This document shows, one piece after another, positions 9,565 to 18,354 of a stretch of DNA of 64,000 bases. Source of the DNA: JANELJ01 sp024511395 (GTDB lineage Bacteria > Pseudomonadota > Gammaproteobacteria > GRL18). Made by a program: the position numbers and the translations under genes. The notes beneath the pieces were generated by a model. The model saw only the letters and a list, made by a program, of their open reading frames with translations, had not been told where the DNA came from and searched no databases. The DNA lies in assembly GCA_963681975.1 (NCBI GenBank), contig OY820613.1, forward strand, positions 1,674,001 to 1,738,000, given 5' to 3'. Positions within the stretch are counted from its first letter, which is position 1; every line of letters begins with the position of its first letter.

Positions 9565-9674
9565 AAGTCGCTTTACTCTTGCCGGAGAAAATGGCTGAGC
9601 TTATAAGCAGTTGGCCATTTTTTCCAGTACTTTTAGCTGTACTTATGATTGTTTCAGCTACGCCATCAGGGCGC

Positions 9675-9749
9675 ATCGCCGGTTCATGTAATACCTGTGG
9701 TGACCTTCGCTGAGCTCGCTTCACCACAGGTATTACATGAACCGGCGAT
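9675..9749. repeat. 29-bp perfect inverted repeat upstream of the IS30 transposase
   Basis: Arms 9675-9703 and 9721-9749 are perfect reverse complements, separated by 17 bp that include GAGCTC. The repeat begins ATCGCCGGTTCATG. It lies inside the IS30 borders, 110 bp upstream of the transposase start. No T-run follows on either strand, so it is not a standard terminator. It could be a nested small palindromic element or a leader structure limiting transposase expression. Confidence 0.8.
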
Positions 9750-9803
9750 ATTCAGTAAATATCATAAATACAACCTGGTTAAGTTGCACTTATGAGTTGA
9801 ATC

Positions 9804-9904
9804 TAAGAAGGAGCCAACTGCTCCTCAAACTCGATTATAAATCGATTCATTGCTGCTTTCCAATTTCTGATGGGCATTGTCCATTTTCTGGAAGCCGACT
9901 GGAT
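9804..9904 (-). pseudogene. IS256 family transposase C-terminal fragment
   Basis: The minus frame reads IQSASRKWTMPIRNWKAAMN and ends with a stop supplied by the IS30 border. The KWTMPIRNWK motif marks the C-terminus of IS256-type transposases. It is fused in frame to the 5' part of an IS5-like transposase gene, making one chimeric frame (9803-10498). A new IS256-like element begins at the right end of the window. Confidence 0.65.
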
Positions 9905-10516
9905 TGCATGAGCATAATGACTGGCCATTAGTACATATTGCGACCCAACCCGATTATAGTTCTGGCGCAGTTTAACCAGGTTTTCTCTGGCTTTGTTCAG
10001 GAGCTTTGAATCGGTTGGAAAAGCGATGTTCTTTTCCTGTACGGTAGTATCTACCGTGACTTTCTTTAAACTGCCGGGCTTTATGGTTTTACTCTTCAGT
10101 CCGGCTTTAATGGTTTCAATCAGTAATTTTTCACTGCCTGATTTACCCGGCCGGTTACGCCATTTGGTCATGGTCGCAGGGTGTATAGGCATTTTATGCT
10201 GAAAGTATTCTTCACCACAAAAATACTGCCAGTACGGATTTTCTGTCCAGCCTTTTACTACCTGTTCATCTGATAAATCATGCAGGTGTTTCAGGTAATG
10301 CAATCCTGCAATCAATCGAGTGCGTATGGCAGGAGCACCTTTAGTGGATACAAACAGAGCACCCCATTCTTTATCAGGACTTTCCCGGTCTATGTGTTTT
10401 GATAACTTAATCAACTCATGGTTTATGTCCAGCATGTTTTCAAGGCGCATCCTGAACAGGTCTTCCTGAGGTATTTTTGGCTGTTTCTCTGGCTTCATTT
10501 TGGTCTGGAAATTTGC
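9905..10516 (-). pseudogene. IS5-like element, second copy, 5' fragment
   Basis: Sequence nearly identical to the complete copy at 3634-5130 from its start codon (10498) to about codon 200, with a deletion of a few codons (the SKEHGIKL segment is absent). It stops at the IS256 remnant on one side and at the IS21 left end (10517) on the other, so both termini are lost. The catalytic Glu region is missing and it cannot transpose. Confidence 0.85.
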
Positions 10517-10531
10517 TGCATATTCTGGCCG

Positions 10532-10668
10532 ATCATGAACACTGATTCTGATTTATCGTGAACACTGTTTCTAAACCATCATGAACACCCATTCTGTTCT
10601 ATCGTGAACGCCGATTCTGATCTCATCGTGAACACTTTTACTGTTTTTCCAGAATCAGTGTTCACGAT
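10532..10668. repeat. IS21 left-end binding-site array
   Basis: Copies of ATCRTGAACAC start at 10532, 10555, 10578, 10601 (one base different) and 10625, i.e. almost exactly every 23 bp, plus one inverted copy at 10658-10668 (GTGTTCACGAT). Such arrays of IstA-binding sites are a hallmark of IS21 ends. Confidence 0.8.
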
Positions 10669-10734
10669 GGATCAGAATCCTTTCCCACACATTGATATTC
10701 AATAACTGCTAACCTCCCTGATTTTTATTGGGGA

Positions 10735-12291
10735 ATGGTTATGCCAACAAAGAGACTATCAATGCGACAATTACGAACAATATTAAGACTCAGACTGCAA
10801 GCCAAACTCAGCCTGCGCCAGATAAAAACCAGCCTGCGATTAAGCCTGGGTGCCGTACAAAAAATCTGCAGTAAAGCAGAGGCTCTTGATCTGGACTGGC
10901 CCGCCATTGAACAACTGGACGATCAACAACTGGCCAGTCGGTTTTACCCCCAGGCCGATACCCGGGTTTCCAGCGCATTCCAGCTCCCTGACTGGTCAGA
11001 GGTCTATCGGGAACTCAAACGCAAAGGAATGACCAGGCTCCTGCTTTGGGAAGAATACACACAACAATTCCCAAACCGCTGTTACAGCTATCCACAGTAC
11101 TGCATGCTGTACCAGCAATGGCAAAAGAAACAGAAACGCTCCATGCGTCAGCATCATAAGGCGGGAGAAAAACTCTTTGTTGATTATGCCGGTCAAACCG
11201 TTCCTGTTGTTCAGCAGGACACTGGTGAAATTCAGTTTGCCCGGATTTTTGTTGCCGTATTAGGTGCTTCCAATTACACCTATGCAGAAGCTACCTGGAG
11301 CCAACGCCTGCCGGACTGGATCGGCAGTCATGTAAGAACCTTTGAATTTATAAAAGGGGTTCCCGTACTGTTAATTCCTGATAATCTTAAAAGCAGTACC
11401 ACCCGGGCCTGTCGGTACGATCCGGATATTAATATGTCTTACCAGCAGATGGCGGCTCATTATGGTACAGCCTTCGTTCCTGCCAGACCCCGAAAGCCTC
11501 AGGATAAAGCCAAAGCTGAAGTGGGTGTGCAGATTATAGAACGCTGGATCCTGGCTCGTTTACGTCATCAAACGTTCTTCTCACTGACAGAGCTCAATCA
11601 GCAGATCCATGGCCTGCTTGAAGAGGTCAACAACAAACCCTTTAAGCAGCTTAAAGGCACCCGGCAACAGTGGTTTGACTTGCTGGATAAACCGGCACTG
11701 CTGCCACTGCCCAAACAGGCGTTTGAGTTTACTGAAATCAAAACCGTCAAAGTCAATGTGGATTACCATATTCAGTTTGACGGACACCTGTATTCAGTAC
11801 CTCATCATCTGGTGGGTGAAAAACCGGAAGTGCATGCCAAAGCATTCTTAATAGAGATGTACTTTCATAACCGGTGCATCTGTCAGCATGCCAGACAATA
11901 CCATTCTGGTACCACCACCGTACCGGCCCATATGCCAGAGCGCCATAAGAAACACCATCAATGGACACCAGGGCGATTAATGAACTGGGCTAAGGATATT
12001 GGTGATGAAGTGCTTATCCGGGTTAAAAGCCAGTTGAAACAAAAGCAGCATGAAGAGCAGGCTTACCGGGTTTGCCCGGGCTTACTCAATCTGTCCCGAC
12101 AATATCCTAATGAGCGTTTAAATAAGGCCTGCCAGATTGCCAATCATAAAAATCTCAACCGGCTGAAGCACATTAAGTCTATATTGCTCAGCAATCAGGA
12201 TAAGTTACAGCCTGACTTCTTTGAACAGAAAGAACCTTCTTCATTACCACAGTCTCATGAGAACATTCGTGGCCCCAAAAGCTATCACTAA
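10735..12291 (+). CDS. istA: IS21 transposase IstA
   Basis: 518 codons (an alternative ATG at 10741 is equally plausible). The N-terminal helix-turn-helix region (LRLRLQAKLSLRQIKTSLRL) precedes an RNase H-like DDE core: LFVDYAGQTVPV (first Asp), LIPDNLKSST (second Asp) and KPQDKAKAEVGVQ (Glu). A beta-barrel domain follows (YSVPHHLVGE). It acts with IstB, whose gene starts 15 nt downstream. The frame is complete, so transposition may still be possible. Confidence 0.93.
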   Translation: MVMPTKRLSMRQLRTILRLRLQAKLSLRQIKTSLRLSLGAVQKICSKAEALDLDWPAIEQLDDQQLASRFYPQADTRVSSAFQLPDWSEVYRELKRKGMTRLLLWEEYTQQFPNRCYSYPQYCMLYQQWQKKQKRSMRQHHKAGEKLFVDYAGQTVPVVQQDTGEIQFARIFVAVLGASNYTYAEATWSQRLPDWIGSHVRTFEFIKGVPVLLIPDNLKSSTTRACRYDPDINMSYQQMAAHYGTAFVPARPRKPQDKAKAEVGVQIIERWILARLRHQTFFSLTELNQQIHGLLEEVNNKPFKQLKGTRQQWFDLLDKPALLPLPKQAFEFTEIKTVKVNVDYHIQFDGHLYSVPHHLVGEKPEVHAKAFLIEMYFHNRCICQHARQYHSGTTTVPAHMPERHKKHHQWTPGRLMNWAKDIGDEVLIRVKSQLKQKQHEEQAYRVCPGLLNLSRQYPNERLNKACQIANHKNLNRLKHIKSILLSNQDKLQPDFFEQKEPSSLPQSHENIRGPKSYH

Positions 12292-12306
12292 CCAGGGAGT
12301 ATCAGC

Positions 12307-13062
12307 ATGTTAGAACAAACCATTACCCAACTTCGACAATTAAAACTCACCGGCATGGCCGATGCCCTGCTTAGCCAGATTGAGCAGCCGGGCACCTATG
12401 AAGGCCTGTCCTTTGAGCAGCGAATACAATTACTGGCCGACAGCGAAGCCCGGGAAAGAGAGCAGAGAAAGCAAAAGCGGCTGATTAAAGCCGCCCGCTT
12501 TAAACTGGCTGCACATGCCCAGGATATTGATTATCTGCATCCCGGAGGTTTACAGCAATCTGTCATGGCTTCACTTCTGCAATGTGACTGGTTAAACAAA
12601 GCTCAGAACATTCTGTTCACTGGCCCCTGTGGCAGTGGTAAAACCTTTATTGCCTGTGCACCGGGGCATACGGCGTGTATGAAAGGTCATAGTGTTAAAT
12701 ATTACCGGTTGTCCCGGTTATTAATGATGCTTACCCGGAGCAAAGCAGACGGTACTTACCTCAAAACACTTCAGTCTCTGGCCAAAACAGAGCTGCTGAT
12801 CATTGATGACTGGGCACTGGAACTGTTAAAAGCGGTACAGCGCAATGACTTAATGGAATTGATGGATGATCGCCATGGACATGCATCAACCATTATGCTC
12901 AGTCAGTTACCCACTGATCAGTGGCATCAGTCTATCGGTGACAATACGATTGCCGATGCCATTTTAGATCGGCTTATGCACAATGCACACCGACTTAAAT
13001 TAAAAGGTGAATCGATGCGAAAAACACGCTCATCATTGACGGATGGTGAACACTTAGGGTAA
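12307..13062 (+). CDS. istB: IS21 helper ATPase IstB
   Basis: 251 codons. A DnaC-like AAA+ ATPase that selects the target and activates IstA. Walker A TGPCGSGKTFIA and Walker B LLIIDDWAL are present. It follows istA closely behind GGGAG (12295-12299), the normal IS21 order. Length is standard. No frame disruption. Confidence 0.93.
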   Translation: MLEQTITQLRQLKLTGMADALLSQIEQPGTYEGLSFEQRIQLLADSEAREREQRKQKRLIKAARFKLAAHAQDIDYLHPGGLQQSVMASLLQCDWLNKAQNILFTGPCGSGKTFIACAPGHTACMKGHSVKYYRLSRLLMMLTRSKADGTYLKTLQSLAKTELLIIDDWALELLKAVQRNDLMELMDDRHGHASTIMLSQLPTDQWHQSIGDNTIADAILDRLMHNAHRLKLKGESMRKTRSSLTDGEHLG

Positions 13063-13095
13063 AAAGACTGTACGCCAATGTGTGGGCAGGGTTGG

Positions 13096-13152
13096 GTGTT
13101 CACGATAGAACAGAATGGGTGTTCATGATGGATCAGAATGGGTGTTCACCAT
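13096..13152. repeat. IS21 right-end binding-site array
   Basis: Three GTGTTCAYSAT-type repeats start at 13096, 13119 and 13142, exactly 23 bp apart, in opposite orientation to the left-end array. They fix the right border of the element near 13166. Confidence 0.8.
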
Positions 13153-13166
13153 CAGCAGAATACGCA

Positions 13167-13358
13167 TGGCAAACGAGTTGGGCAATTTTATGTGTCGGTT
13201 TAGCTTTCTTAGGCTTAAGCGGACTAATCCATTTATTTCAAAGACAACTGAAAGATACCGGGCGAGAACTAAGCCTGAGCGAAAAAAAATATTGGTACTG
13301 GGTAAACGAATTTGCAGACGGTCGCTCATCTATCCTCCCCAAAAGGCCAAAAAAATAG
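13167..13358 (+). pseudogene. small membrane protein gene, 5'-truncated, convergent with traG (possible eex)
   Basis: After the IS21 end the plus frame encodes WQTSWAILCVGLAFLGLSGL, a hydrophobic membrane-spanning segment, then a polar, Lys/Arg-rich tail of about 40 residues ending at TAG. The start was removed by IS21; the only upstream ATG lies inside the IS. In SXT/R391 elements the entry-exclusion gene eex, a small inner-membrane protein, lies next to traG, so position and topology fit. The sequence itself does not let me confirm Eex. If it is eex, this ICE may have lost or altered exclusion. Confidence 0.45.
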
Positions 13359-13380
13359 CCAGCCCATCACAAGCTGGCTA
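13356..13380. terminator. bidirectional terminator between traG and the truncated membrane gene
   Basis: Stem TAGCCAG (13356-13362) pairs with CTGGCTA (13374-13380). A-rich sequence precedes it and a T-rich stretch follows, giving U-tracts on both strands. It separates convergent genes; the plus-strand stop codon is part of the stem. Confidence 0.75.
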
Positions 13381-13390
13381 CCTTCTGTTT

Positions 13391-16300
13391 TTAGTTCCTT
13401 CCTGAAGCCTGGTTATAGGCCCTAATATCGATCAAGTTGTTCTGAGCATAATCTCCCGCAAGGGATGCATTTGAGATCACTGCAATCTGCTTATCCACAA
13501 ATGCTTTATCTTTTTCGGACACACTGTCAGGGATGTAAGCGCCGCTCTCATCCTTTTGACGATACTCATTTAGCATTTGTTCCCTTAGGCCAAGCATTTC
13601 AGGCGACCAACTCGATGAGTCTTCAGAGTTGAATACGCGCCCCGCCAAACCTTCATTGAAAGCTTGAGCGAACACTTGACTTTGAATCGGGGTCAATCCC
13701 ATTCTCTGCCCTTCGCTGTATGCTTCCTGTTTAAAATCATCGGCATACTGTTCTAAGAACTCACCATATCGATTGTTAACTGCCGCACCGAATGCCCCAG
13801 CCAACATGGCTTCAGACTTAGTGCCCCAGTTTACTTCGGAGGCATACTGCGAACTCGATCCACTGTATGCATCATTAAACGCCGTCAATGGGTTTTCCAA
13901 AGAGGTTCCGGCGTCAACGGCTGCTTTTAAGCCATCCCATGTTGATTTACTGGCCACCGTTGCATTGTGCAAGAAACCTCGTGAGCCAGGGTCTTCAAGC
14001 GCTTGCTCCTTGTAACTCTCATAGTCTTCACCAAAGTGATTCAAGGTATGCAGTGCAGCATCAGTATGCTTGCCACTGAAATCACCAATAGCACTGGCGC
14101 TGTTGAAGAACATTTCAGCTCCAAAGACTCCGCTATCATCAGCCATAATGCGAGATCGCCACTGAGAGCCAGCTTCTCTGTTTAGTCCAGATTGATTGGT
14201 ACTTGTGTCAGAAACTACGGCCTGTTGAGCTTGTTGCTGATGCGCATTCAGCTGTCCATCTACACCAGACAAATTGGTTTGGTAAGCCGATTGAGCTGCG
14301 TTGAACTGAGTTTGAACTGTTGCTGCATCCTCGTAGCCGCCCAATACACCTGATTCAACTTGGCTTTGAATACCACCAAAAGTAGGTGCAGTTGATGACA
14401 TGCCTTCATTAGAACGCGGCTGAATTGATCGTAAATCGGCTCCGGTAGCCATGGCCATAACAGTCATTGCTGCTTGATAATCATTGTCGCGTTCAGCGGG
14501 CGTTGAAGAGTTGCTATAGGTCAAAGACTCCATAGCTGCGGCCACATACGCCTGATTATCATCAGGTAGCAAGCGCTGATACATTGGAAGGTTTTCACGT
14601 AATCGGTTACCGGCTTCAACATGCTGGTTCATATAGCGACCTAAAAAATCCATGACTTCAGGATTATCCGCCGCTAATCGGGTTAACGTCGCACCATCAG
14701 TATTTCTTTGTCCTGATAGACTGTAGCTGGCCTGATCAAGCTCACTAAAGCGGTTTGATGCCGTGACAACGTCTTGTGCTGAACTCTGAAGAGACTGGTA
14801 GTCTTGGTTAGACAAGGACATCTCAACGCCAGAACGTCTTGAATCTGAAAGGTCCTTAACCATTGCATCGCGATACTCAGCACGTCGTGAATCACTTGAT
14901 GCCAAGCTTTGCATCTCCCCAGTGAGCGTATTTGCGGTCGTTGACCGAGAACTGCCTTCTGACGACTCAACTTGGCCACTAAAGTTACCACCTAAATCCA
15001 AGCCTGCTCGTAACCGTGATATTTTTGGCACTCTTGATGATTCAGGCTTATCCACTCCTGGTAGGTTGCCTTGTGGGGAGTCATTCCCCCCTGTACCAAG
15101 TAATCTTCCCAAGAACCCTTTATCTGCTACTTCTTTATCACCGGTATTTGTAATGGTTCCATCGCCACCAACCCTTAGTCCGCCAGATAACACGCCCGAT
15201 ACCAAGCCACGTACAGCGTCTTTTTTATCGTCTCCGAAACCATATCGTGTTTGCAGGTCATCAGTGACCTGATTAACAACGGCGCTAGATGCGGAATTAG
15301 AAGAACCGATCTGACGTCCAACCGAAGAAAGGTTGTCGTAACTTAGCTTTTCACCAAAAGTTCGACTCATGGTGTTGCCAACTTGACGGCTAAAGGCTTG
15401 AGTTGCCTGAGTCATGGATTCTTTTGCAGAGCCGACCATTGAACCCACTGCGTTTCCGACAGAGAAACTGCTTAGTAGGTTTGACGCGCCAGTCATAGCA
15501 GAACCAGTGAGGACTGAATTTTGGAACATTGACTGTGATTGCATCACCGGGGCATTTTTCGCGACATCTGGACTTGCCATCTTTTCATCAATGGTATCAC
15601 CGTTTTGAAGACGTCCAGCCAAGTGGGTAGCGGTTATTGCTGAGCCATACACAAGCATGAGCGAAATCGCCGGAACACTCGACGCCAACATTCCGCCAGT
15701 AGCTATCCAGGTTTGCAGCACTGAATCCATCTGCATCATCCCGGCAAAAGATGGCACTTCTGTACCTGCAAAGGCATCAAGAGCCGACATTTTCCCTGCA
15801 ACGGTTAAATGAATATACAGGTTAATGATGGCCATGACAGGCATCCAAAGTTGAATCCAAAGCAGGATTAACAAGTACTTCCCGGCCATTCGCATCCCGA
15901 TTTGGCCAAGGGCAATCACAAAGGCCATCAATGGGGTGATGGCGTAAATGAAACCCTCAAAAAACGTCATCATCGGACGAACGATGCTTTGGAACAGGGT
16001 CTGCTCCGCCGCCCATTGCGTATTGCGCTGCTCAATCGCTTGGTTAACCATGACGGCTGCGGTGAAAGCTTGATCATCCATATACTTGCCCGTCACACTT
16101 TGCTCATAAATAGGCAAAAGCACCGACGCGGTCATGTACTCTTGGGTGTTTACTGAAGCCAAACCAAGGTTATTCAGTGCATTTCGGATAACGTCATCAG
16201 TGTCCGTTGCAGACGAAGTCCCCAATGAGGCTGACAGAACCTGTTTAAGCCTTGGAATGAAGGTTGATTCTGTCATGAGTTTCAGCTGGCTATAGGCATC

Positions 16301-16960
16301 GGTGCAGTCCAAATCGCTACTGCTACCACTGAGAATGATGCGCGTGCCATAAATGCGCGAATCAAACCTAATCGCAGTCATCGGGTTAGGATTACTCAGC
16401 ACCTGATCGAGGTTCTTTTGGCCGATGTCGATACCAATCAAGGTGCACTCTTTGATGTAGTTAAACCACGATTGTTCGATATCTGAGCCACCGACACGAT
16501 TTGCATCACCCAACCCAGAGCGATCCATCACCTGTTTTCTCACTTTAATCAGTGACTGTAAACTGGATGCAAAGCCGTATTCCGTCATGGCGGGAGTTGA
16601 GAACGCCGTTTCAAACAATCGCGTGATTTGAAAGCCAACAGTCGAAATCGTACTGCCTGCGGCAGCAACACCGATGGGCACATTATCAACCACTAGAACT
16701 TGTCCCGTGTACGCATCCTCAATGCTCACTTGGGTACTGGGCCCAAACATGGTTGCAAAGACTAGCCATGAGACTAAGACGTGTTGAAAGTTAATCCCAC
16801 GACCACCTTGCATTAAGGCCTGAACAGAGACCATCAATACCCCAATGAGCAAGCCAATGCGAACCATTGAAGTAAAGTCGCCTGTACCAGTGATCATCGC
16901 GACAGCGTTCAAGACCTGCTCTAAAAATGCCGAATCCCCGATGGAATAGATCTCCCACAT
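13391..16960 (-). CDS. traG: conjugative transfer protein TraG (mating-pair stabilisation)
   Basis: 1189 codons. A large inner-membrane protein with an N-terminal TraG_N domain (hydrophobic segments such as MVRIGLLIGVLMVSVQALM, and several around residues 340-450) and a long, Ser/Gln/Ala-rich periplasmic C-terminus. In F-type systems TraG helps assemble the pilus and stabilise mating pairs. In SXT its C-terminus is also the partner recognised by the entry-exclusion protein. It is the last gene of the traF-traH-traG block, starting 3 nt after the traH stop. Length matches SXT-type TraG. Intact. Confidence 0.95.
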   Translation of the reverse strand: MWEIYSIGDSAFLEQVLNAVAMITGTGDFTSMVRIGLLIGVLMVSVQALMQGGRGINFQHVLVSWLVFATMFGPSTQVSIEDAYTGQVLVVDNVPIGVAAAGSTISTVGFQITRLFETAFSTPAMTEYGFASSLQSLIKVRKQVMDRSGLGDANRVGGSDIEQSWFNYIKECTLIGIDIGQKNLDQVLSNPNPMTAIRFDSRIYGTRIILSGSSSDLDCTDAYSQLKLMTESTFIPRLKQVLSASLGTSSATDTDDVIRNALNNLGLASVNTQEYMTASVLLPIYEQSVTGKYMDDQAFTAAVMVNQAIEQRNTQWAAEQTLFQSIVRPMMTFFEGFIYAITPLMAFVIALGQIGMRMAGKYLLILLWIQLWMPVMAIINLYIHLTVAGKMSALDAFAGTEVPSFAGMMQMDSVLQTWIATGGMLASSVPAISLMLVYGSAITATHLAGRLQNGDTIDEKMASPDVAKNAPVMQSQSMFQNSVLTGSAMTGASNLLSSFSVGNAVGSMVGSAKESMTQATQAFSRQVGNTMSRTFGEKLSYDNLSSVGRQIGSSNSASSAVVNQVTDDLQTRYGFGDDKKDAVRGLVSGVLSGGLRVGGDGTITNTGDKEVADKGFLGRLLGTGGNDSPQGNLPGVDKPESSRVPKISRLRAGLDLGGNFSGQVESSEGSSRSTTANTLTGEMQSLASSDSRRAEYRDAMVKDLSDSRRSGVEMSLSNQDYQSLQSSAQDVVTASNRFSELDQASYSLSGQRNTDGATLTRLAADNPEVMDFLGRYMNQHVEAGNRLRENLPMYQRLLPDDNQAYVAAAMESLTYSNSSTPAERDNDYQAAMTVMAMATGADLRSIQPRSNEGMSSTAPTFGGIQSQVESGVLGGYEDAATVQTQFNAAQSAYQTNLSGVDGQLNAHQQQAQQAVVSDTSTNQSGLNREAGSQWRSRIMADDSGVFGAEMFFNSASAIGDFSGKHTDAALHTLNHFGEDYESYKEQALEDPGSRGFLHNATVASKSTWDGLKAAVDAGTSLENPLTAFNDAYSGSSSQYASEVNWGTKSEAMLAGAFGAAVNNRYGEFLEQYADDFKQEAYSEGQRMGLTPIQSQVFAQAFNEGLAGRVFNSEDSSSWSPEMLGLREQMLNEYRQKDESGAYIPDSVSEKDKAFVDKQIAVISNASLAGDYAQNNLIDIRAYNQASGRN

Positions 16961-16963
16961 TAT

Positions 16964-18352
16964 CTATTCCCCCAGCGCCGTAGATTTAACGGTGTAATAA
17001 CGCTGTTTGCGAATGGTCTGAATCACCTGGTTAAAATGCGCCAGCAATTCTTGCTCTGAGCCGTATCTTCGCTGCAACGCAGCGTACTCCTCATTGATTT
17101 GGCGACGTGCACGTTCAAGGTCTTCCGTTAATAACTTCGCATAGGCATGATCTTCCACACCGGAGGTACTTCTAGCTGCATTGAGCATATCTTCAACCAA
17201 TGCTCGGGCCATCTCAACAGCAATAAATGGCGCAGCTCTTGAAGCAAACGACCTAGCAGCCCCTTCATTTAATGCAGAAAGTGTTCGAATCATGCCGCCA
17301 ATGCTTGCAGGAGCCGAGGTCATAAAAGCCTTTTCGGTGGTGCTAGCTGCCCCAGTATTTCGAGCAAACTTAAAAATAATGCCGTTACTAGAACCTGTAC
17401 CAAGAAGTAAATTTTCGACCTGAGTTGATAACCCGGTTAGGGTCACGTTAGTGATTGTCGGATTTAGACAGCCGTCTTGTGTCACTGTGTCACATCGGTA
17501 CATAGCGACGTTACCGCCATGAATTAGATGCTCAATAGTCACTTTATTGCCATTCAGTCTGGTCAGTTTTGGGGCTTTACCTTGACCATCAGCCGCATTC
17601 GCTAAATCACCAACGATGATCGAGCCCGTCACAGACATAACCGCTTCAAGAAAACGGTCATCCCCAGATGCAAACCAGCTTGATGCCGAGTGACGTTTCA
17701 GTGCTCGCCAAACCAAGTTGCCTTTAATCGTTTTGTTCACATCAGATGCCGCGACACTCGAAGCGTTCTCATATGGGTTCTTACCATTGGACTCACTCCA
17801 ACTGGTAAAAACGTCTCCAGCCCCTTTAAGTGAGCTCAACATGCTGGCTTCTGTTTGCCCCTTTTTACCAAAAGCAGCCAGGGTATCGTTCACGACTCCC
17901 TGAGCCATTTGACAGGAATTGCCAAAATACTCGTTCAACTGCTGGATTTTCTTTTGCAGTGTCTCCATGTGCTGGGAGCATTTCTCACACATAGCACTGA
18001 GCGCCAATTGGAATGCGTACCCCTTGGCGTTTGCAGCAACAGAGCGAAGTAATTGAACAAACTGATCCACGTTAACAAATGACAAACTTCCAGCGAACAT
18101 ATCAATGCCGCCACAACCAGCTTGGAATGACGGAGGCACCATAGAGACGAGGTTTTCGTTCATGATCCTGTTACGAACAACAACACTTCCACCAGATATA
18201 ACGCCACGCCGCTGACTCTCGAATACGCCAGGCGCAGTGGTGTTGGTCATTGAACCAAACAACTGATTCATCTCCTGTTGCAAGCTTGCTTGGCTCATAG
18301 ATGAAAAACCAATCGCACAGGCGATTAGCGATACTTGGAATACTTTTTTCAT
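16964..18352 (-). CDS. traH: conjugative transfer protein TraH
   Basis: 462 codons. It begins with a signal peptide (MKKVFQVSLIACAIGFSSMSQA). A conserved TraH region with a CxxC pair (MCEKCSQHM) and a C-terminal coiled-coil-like stretch (LERARRQINEEYAALQRRYG) follow. TraH is a periplasmic/outer-membrane-associated F-pilus assembly protein that depends on disulfide chemistry, supplied here by TraF and DsbC-like proteins. It lies between traF and traG with gaps of 2-3 nt. Confidence 0.95.
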   Translation of the reverse strand: MKKVFQVSLIACAIGFSSMSQASLQQEMNQLFGSMTNTTAPGVFESQRRGVISGGSVVVRNRIMNENLVSMVPPSFQAGCGGIDMFAGSLSFVNVDQFVQLLRSVAANAKGYAFQLALSAMCEKCSQHMETLQKKIQQLNEYFGNSCQMAQGVVNDTLAAFGKKGQTEASMLSSLKGAGDVFTSWSESNGKNPYENASSVAASDVNKTIKGNLVWRALKRHSASSWFASGDDRFLEAVMSVTGSIIVGDLANAADGQGKAPKLTRLNGNKVTIEHLIHGGNVAMYRCDTVTQDGCLNPTITNVTLTGLSTQVENLLLGTGSSNGIIFKFARNTGAASTTEKAFMTSAPASIGGMIRTLSALNEGAARSFASRAAPFIAVEMARALVEDMLNAARSTSGVEDHAYAKLLTEDLERARRQINEEYAALQRRYGSEQELLAHFNQVIQTIRKQRYYTVKSTALGE

Positions 18353-18354
18353 CG

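Larger units (their letters stand above)
8566..9803 (-). mobile_element. IS30 family insertion sequence
   Basis: A 1238-bp element bounded by 21-bp imperfect inverted repeats starting GATTCAACTC at 8566-8586 and 9783-9803 (two mismatches). It contains one transposase gene and an unusually long 218-bp stretch between the start codon and the right end, holding a 29-bp perfect inverted repeat. The left end cuts mod. The right end abuts an IS256 remnant, so no target duplication can be recognised. Confidence 0.85.
10517..13166 (+). mobile_element. IS21 family insertion sequence with istA and istB
   Basis: About 2650 bp. The termini are related inverted sequences beginning TGCATATTCTGGC (10517) and, on the other strand, TGCGTATTCTGCT (ending 13166). 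Both ends carry arrays of 11-bp transposase-type binding repeats with 23-bp spacing. It encodes intact IstA and IstB on the plus strand. No target duplication is visible, probably because the left neighbour is rearranged. At the right end it truncates the gene facing traG. Confidence 0.85.

Noticed and set aside
9506..9727. 73-codon minus-strand ORF upstream of the IS30 transposase
   Set aside because: It runs through the 29-bp palindrome, overlaps the transposase start in another frame and shows no family features.
10532..13152. Short repeats at regular 23-bp spacing, superficially like a small CRISPR array
   Set aside because: The repeats are 11 bp, sit at both ends of an intact IS21 in opposite orientation and match IstA-binding site arrays. 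Spacers are too short and there are no cas genes.
13391..16960. Several plus-strand ORFs of 60-116 codons inside traG
   Set aside because: They lie antisense to a complete core gene, lack ribosome sites and have no recognisable motifs; shadows of traG codon usage.
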